Below, in pieces: positions 6,181-8,321 of a stretch of DNA of 8,321 nucleotides (within the stretch, counting starts at the first letter, position 1; each line of letters opens with the position of its first letter). The notes below the pieces were generated by a model that did no database searches, was not told where the DNA came from, and worked only from the letters and a program-made list of their open reading frames with translations. The translations under genes and the position numbers were made by a program. Origin of the DNA: Actinomycetes bacterium (GTDB lineage: Bacteria > Actinomycetota > Actinomycetes > Actinomycetales > Cellulomonadaceae); contig JAEWEI010000272.1 in assembly GCA_023389545.1 (NCBI GenBank), positions 1-8,321 on the forward strand, given 5' to 3'.

Positions 6181-7635
6181 TCAGCCCAGAGTGGGCGCCA
6201 GCTCCGCCGGCGGGATCTTGCCGGTGCGGACCAGCTCGGCGTACCAGTACGAGGAGTCCTTGCGGGTGCGCTCGAGCGTGTCGTAGTCGACGCGCACGAT
6301 GCCGAACCGGCGGTCGTACCCGTAGGCCCACTCGAAGTTGTCGAGCAGCGACCACACGAAGTAGCCGCGCACGTCGACGCCCTTGTCCATGGCCTCGCCG
6401 ACGGCGTCGATGTGGTCGTGCAGGTAGCTCACCCGGCGCTCGTCGTGCACACGGCCGTCCGCGGAGAGCTCGTCGTGGAAGGCGGCGCCGTTCTCGGTGA
6501 TGGCCAGCGGCAAGTCCGGGTAGGCGTCGTGCAGCTCCAGCAGCAGCTCGGTGAGGCCGTCGGGGTCGATGTTCCAGCCCATCGAGGTGTGCGGGCCGGG
6601 CATGGCCATCCACTCGATGTCGTCGGTGGCGGGCCACGGGCTCAGCGGCGACGACTTGTGGCCGTCGGGGCCGGGGCTGCCGTCGCCTGGCACGCGCGGG
6701 GCGTCGGTCTTGCGGACCATCCCGGTCGAGTAGTAGTTGACGCCGAGCACGTCGACGCCGCTGCTGATGATGTCGAGGTCGCCGTCCTGCACGAACGACC
6801 AGTCGGTGACCGACGCCGTGTCCTGCAGCACGTCCGCAGGGTAGGCGCCGTCGAGCAGCGGGCCGAGGAAGACCCCGTTGGCCAGGCCGTCGATCCGGCG
6901 CTTGGCGTCGACGTCCTCGGGGGCGGCGCTGGCTGCGCGGGTGACGTGCAGGTTGAGCGTGATGGAGATCTGGGCGTCCGCGCCGACGATCTCGCGGACA
7001 GCCTGCCCGCCGAGGCCGTGGGCGAGGTTGAGGTGGTGCACCGCGGCGAGGGAGTCGGCGTGGCTCTCCCTGCCCGGCGCGTGCACGCCCGAGGCGTATC
7101 CCAGGTAGGCGGAGCACCACGGCTCGTTGAGCGTGGTCCAGATCTTCACGCGGTCGCCCAGCGCGCCCGCGACCACGGCCGCGTAGTCGGCGAACCGGTA
7201 GGCCGTGTCGCGGGCGGGCCAGCCGCCCGCGTCCTCGAGGGCCTGCGGCAGGTCCCAGTGGTACAGGGTGACGACGGGGTCGATGCCCGCCTCGACGAGC
7301 TGGTCGACGAGCCGGGAGTAGAAGTCGAGGCCCTTCTGGTTCACGGCGCCCGAGCCGGTGGGCTGGATGCGCGGCCACGCGACGGAGAACCGGTAGGCGT
7401 CGAGCCCGTGCGCCTTCATCAGCGCCACGTCCTCGGTGGTGCGGTGGTAGTGGCCCACTGCCACGTCGCCCGTGTCGCCGTTCAGCACCTTGCCGGGCGT
7501 CCGGGAGAACGTGTCCCAGATGGACGGGCCGCGGCCGTCTTCGGTGGTCGCCCCCTCGATCTGGTAGGAGGCGGTGGCGGAGCCCCAGAGGAAGTCGGCG
7601 GGGAACTGCCGACCGGACGGGCGCGAGGTGGTCAT
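6181..7635 (-). CDS. GH1 beta-glucosidase
   Basis: A complete 484-residue glycoside hydrolase family 1 enzyme. It hydrolyses terminal beta-D-glucose (possibly also beta-galactose or fucose) from oligosaccharides with retention. The N-terminal signature [19 protein letters not shown] is at 11-29 with Gln25. YHWDLP is at 125-130, the acid/base Glu171 in TTLNEPW, Asn300-Tyr301 in GVNYYS, the nucleophile Glu381 in ITENG, and the aglycone-side aromatic motif [13 protein letters not shown] at 428-440. All catalytic residues are intact. There is no signal peptide, so it acts in the cytoplasm on imported cello- or xyloglucan-type oligosaccharides. ATG at 7635 has AAGGA seven bases upstream. It follows a GH31 alpha-xylosidase gene on the same strand but has its own promoter and ends at a strong hairpin. 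Confidence 0.96.
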   Translation of the reverse strand: MTTSRPSGRQFPADFLWGSATASYQIEGATTEDGRGPSIWDTFSRTPGKVLNGDTGDVAVGHYHRTTEDVALMKAHGLDAYRFSVAWPRIQPTGSGAVNQKGLDFYSRLVDQLVEAGIDPVVTLYHWDLPQALEDAGGWPARDTAYRFADYAAVVAGALGDRVKIWTTLNEPWCSAYLGYASGVHAPGRESHADSLAAVHHLNLAHGLGGQAVREIVGADAQISITLNLHVTRAASAAPEDVDAKRRIDGLANGVFLGPLLDGAYPADVLQDTASVTDWSFVQDGDLDIISSGVDVLGVNYYSTGMVRKTDAPRVPGDGSPGPDGHKSSPLSPWPATDDIEWMAMPGPHTSMGWNIDPDGLTELLLELHDAYPDLPLAITENGAAFHDELSADGRVHDERRVSYLHDHIDAVGEAMDKGVDVRGYFVWSLLDNFEWAYGYDRRFGIVRVDYDTLERTRKDSSYWYAELVRTGKIPPAELAPTLG

Positions 7636-7695
7636 CGTCGATCCTTCGTGGAGGGGCGTCCGGCGCCGTCGCTGGCGCCTCTCGACCGGCAGGCC

Positions 7696-7724
7696 AGGCT
7701 ACCGATCGAATCGTTACGATACAA
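7696..7724 (-). promoter_or_regulatory. Promoter of the beta-glucosidase gene
   Basis: On the minus strand TTGTAT (7724-7719) and TAGCCT (7701-7696) are separated by 17 bp, a good sigma-70/HrdB-type arrangement. Transcription would start near 7689, giving a leader of about 54 nt. This is the best promoter match in the window by eye. Confidence 0.6.
7710..7720. promoter_or_regulatory. 11-bp dyad ATCGTTACGAT in the beta-glucosidase promoter spacer
   Basis: ATCGT and ACGAT form a perfect dyad around a single central base. It covers part of the -35 and most of the spacer, an ideal place for a repressor. Its AT-rich arms stand out in this GC-rich DNA. LacI-family operators in actinobacteria can look like this, but the cognate regulator is not in the window. 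Confidence 0.45.
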
Positions 7725-7751
7725 CAGCGGACCCTGGTCCGCGAGAACGTG

Positions 7752-7765
7752 CGGGAGCGTTTCCA
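7752..7765. promoter_or_regulatory. CelR-like operator box
   Basis: CGGGAGCGTTTCCA matches the Thermobifida CelR-type site TGGGAGCGCTCCCA at 11 of 14 positions. The left arm is well conserved and the right arm is degenerate. It lies 28 bp upstream of the beta-glucosidase -35 and 33 bp after the stop of the GH31 gene. CelR is a LacI-family repressor induced by cellobiose, so the context fits, but the symmetry is imperfect. Confidence 0.5.
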
Positions 7766-7776
7766 CCGCATGCCGC

Positions 7777-7798
7777 AGGCCGGTCGGCCCGACGGCCT
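7777..7798 (-). terminator. Hairpin directly after the GH31 gene
   Basis: AGGCCG (7777-7782) pairs with CGGCCT (7793-7798), continued by three pairs after a bulged G. The hairpin begins within the GH31 stop codon (7798-7800) on the minus strand. It could be a partial terminator or an RNA-stability element between the two glycosidase genes. Confidence 0.45.
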
Positions 7799-8321
7799 CA
7801 CATGCGCAGCTCCACCACCCCGACACCCGCCGCGGCATCGCCCCGCGGCCCGCCCACCACCTCGACGGACCAGGGCCGATCGGTCCCCTCCGCCTCGACG
7901 CGCACCAGGTCGCCGTCCCGCGTCACCGTGTACCGCGCACCGCCCGTGCCGCCGAGGGCCGGGACCCACGTCGTCGACCGGTGGCCGTCCTCCAGCTCGA
8001 AAAGGTGCAACCGCACGCCGTCCGCGTAGTCGTAGTCCGGCCGGTCGAAGCGCGCCCCGACGGGCAGCACAGTCCCCGGCCGCACCAGCAGGGGAAGCGA
8101 GTCGAAGCCATGCCGCTGGCGCACCCAGCGCGGGCCCGTGACCCGCTCCCCCGTCAGCAGGTCGGTCCAGACGCCCTCCGGCACGTACACCTCGACATCG
8201 CCCTCGGCGCTGAACACCGGCGCCACCAGCAGCGAGTCGCCCAGCATGTACTGCGTGTCGATGGCCGCCGTGCCACGGTCCCCGGGGAACTCCAGCGCCA
8301 TCGGGCGCATCACCGGCACAC
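7798..8321 (-). CDS. yicI: GH31 alpha-xylosidase (YicI type), C-terminal fragment at window edge
   Basis: Only the last 174 or so residues are in the window; the catalytic (beta/alpha)8 barrel lies beyond the right edge. The visible part runs from the end of the barrel (PVMRPMALEFPGD, DTQYMLGDSLLVAPVF) into the proximal and distal beta-sandwich domains (VEVYVPEGVWTDLLTGE, RQRHGFDSLPLLVRPGTVLPVG, RPDYDYADGVRLHLFEL). These stretches match the E. coli YicI alpha-xylosidase region, including RQYMLGD, APVF, YLPEGRWTHL, HGFLSLP and RPDY, better than generic alpha-glucosidases. The enzyme would remove alpha-xylose from xyloglucan-type oligosaccharides such as isoprimeverose, in the cytoplasm. The catalytic Asp residues cannot be checked here. 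The following GH1 beta-glucosidase would be its natural partner. The GTG at 8319 is an internal Val, not a start. Confidence 0.9.
   Translation of the reverse strand, partial: VPVMRPMALEFPGDRGTAAIDTQYMLGDSLLVAPVFSAEGDVEVYVPEGVWTDLLTGERVTGPRWVRQRHGFDSLPLLVRPGTVLPVGARFDRPDYDYADGVRLHLFELEDGHRSTTWVPALGGTGGARYTVTRDGDLVRVEAEGTDRPWSVEVVGGPRGDAAAGVGVVELRM

Noticed and set aside
6098..7969. Minus-strand 623-residue frame over the beta-glucosidase
   Set aside because: Arg/Ala-rich shadow frame; the GH1 frame holds all catalytic motifs.
1..8321. CRISPR array, tRNA or rRNA gene, insertion sequence, prophage or defence system
   Set aside because: No direct-repeat/spacer pattern, cloverleaf sequence, transposase motif or mobile-element end was seen on either strand by eye. 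The gene content is ordinary chromosomal.

Overview
The window looks like chromosomal DNA of a high-GC actinobacterium. Codon third positions are almost all G or C, GTG starts are common, two candidate leaderless promoters are visible, and there is a Scy/FilP-type coiled-coil gene. Together with a plant-oligosaccharide cluster (GH31 and GH1) and a CelR-like operator, this points to a biomass-degrading member of the Micrococcales, such as the Cellulomonadaceae or Promicromonosporaceae. The taxon is an inference from family resemblance.

Left part (1-3900). A membrane protein with an acidic repeat runs leftward off the window edge (1-947, minus strand). It has no ATG or GTG-to-stop ORF because its stop lies outside the window. 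Across a 214-bp divergent intergenic region, a rightward pair follows. The first is a 748-residue coiled-coil protein of the DivIVA-like/Scy/FilP family (often named 'cellulose-binding protein'). The second is a 143-residue unknown protein 26 nt downstream. A perfect 14-bp hairpin, whose first three bases are the stop codon of the second gene, ends the pair and also serves the convergent gene on the other side.

Middle part (3898-6065, minus strand). In transcription order there is a 102-residue zinc-ribbon-like protein, a Cof-type HAD phosphatase, a tiny 50-residue ORF, and an alpha/beta hydrolase overlapped ATGA-fashion by the tiny ORF. The HAD gene and the tiny ORF each have an actinobacterial -10 hexamer 7-8 nt before the start codon, which suggests leaderless transcripts nested in the cluster.

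Right part (6130-8321, minus strand). The C-terminal part of a GH31 alpha-xylosidase (YicI type) enters from the right edge. It is followed by a small hairpin, a CelR-like half-conserved box, a promoter with a second dyad in its spacer, and a complete cytoplasmic GH1 beta-glucosidase that ends in a strong hairpin. The two enzymes would act one after the other on imported xyloglucan-type or cello-oligosaccharides.

Most genes are familiar families. The points most worth a second look are the 33-residue hendecad repeats in the coiled-coil protein, its unknown co-transcribed partner, the tiny leaderless ORF, and the two different candidate operators before the beta-glucosidase.
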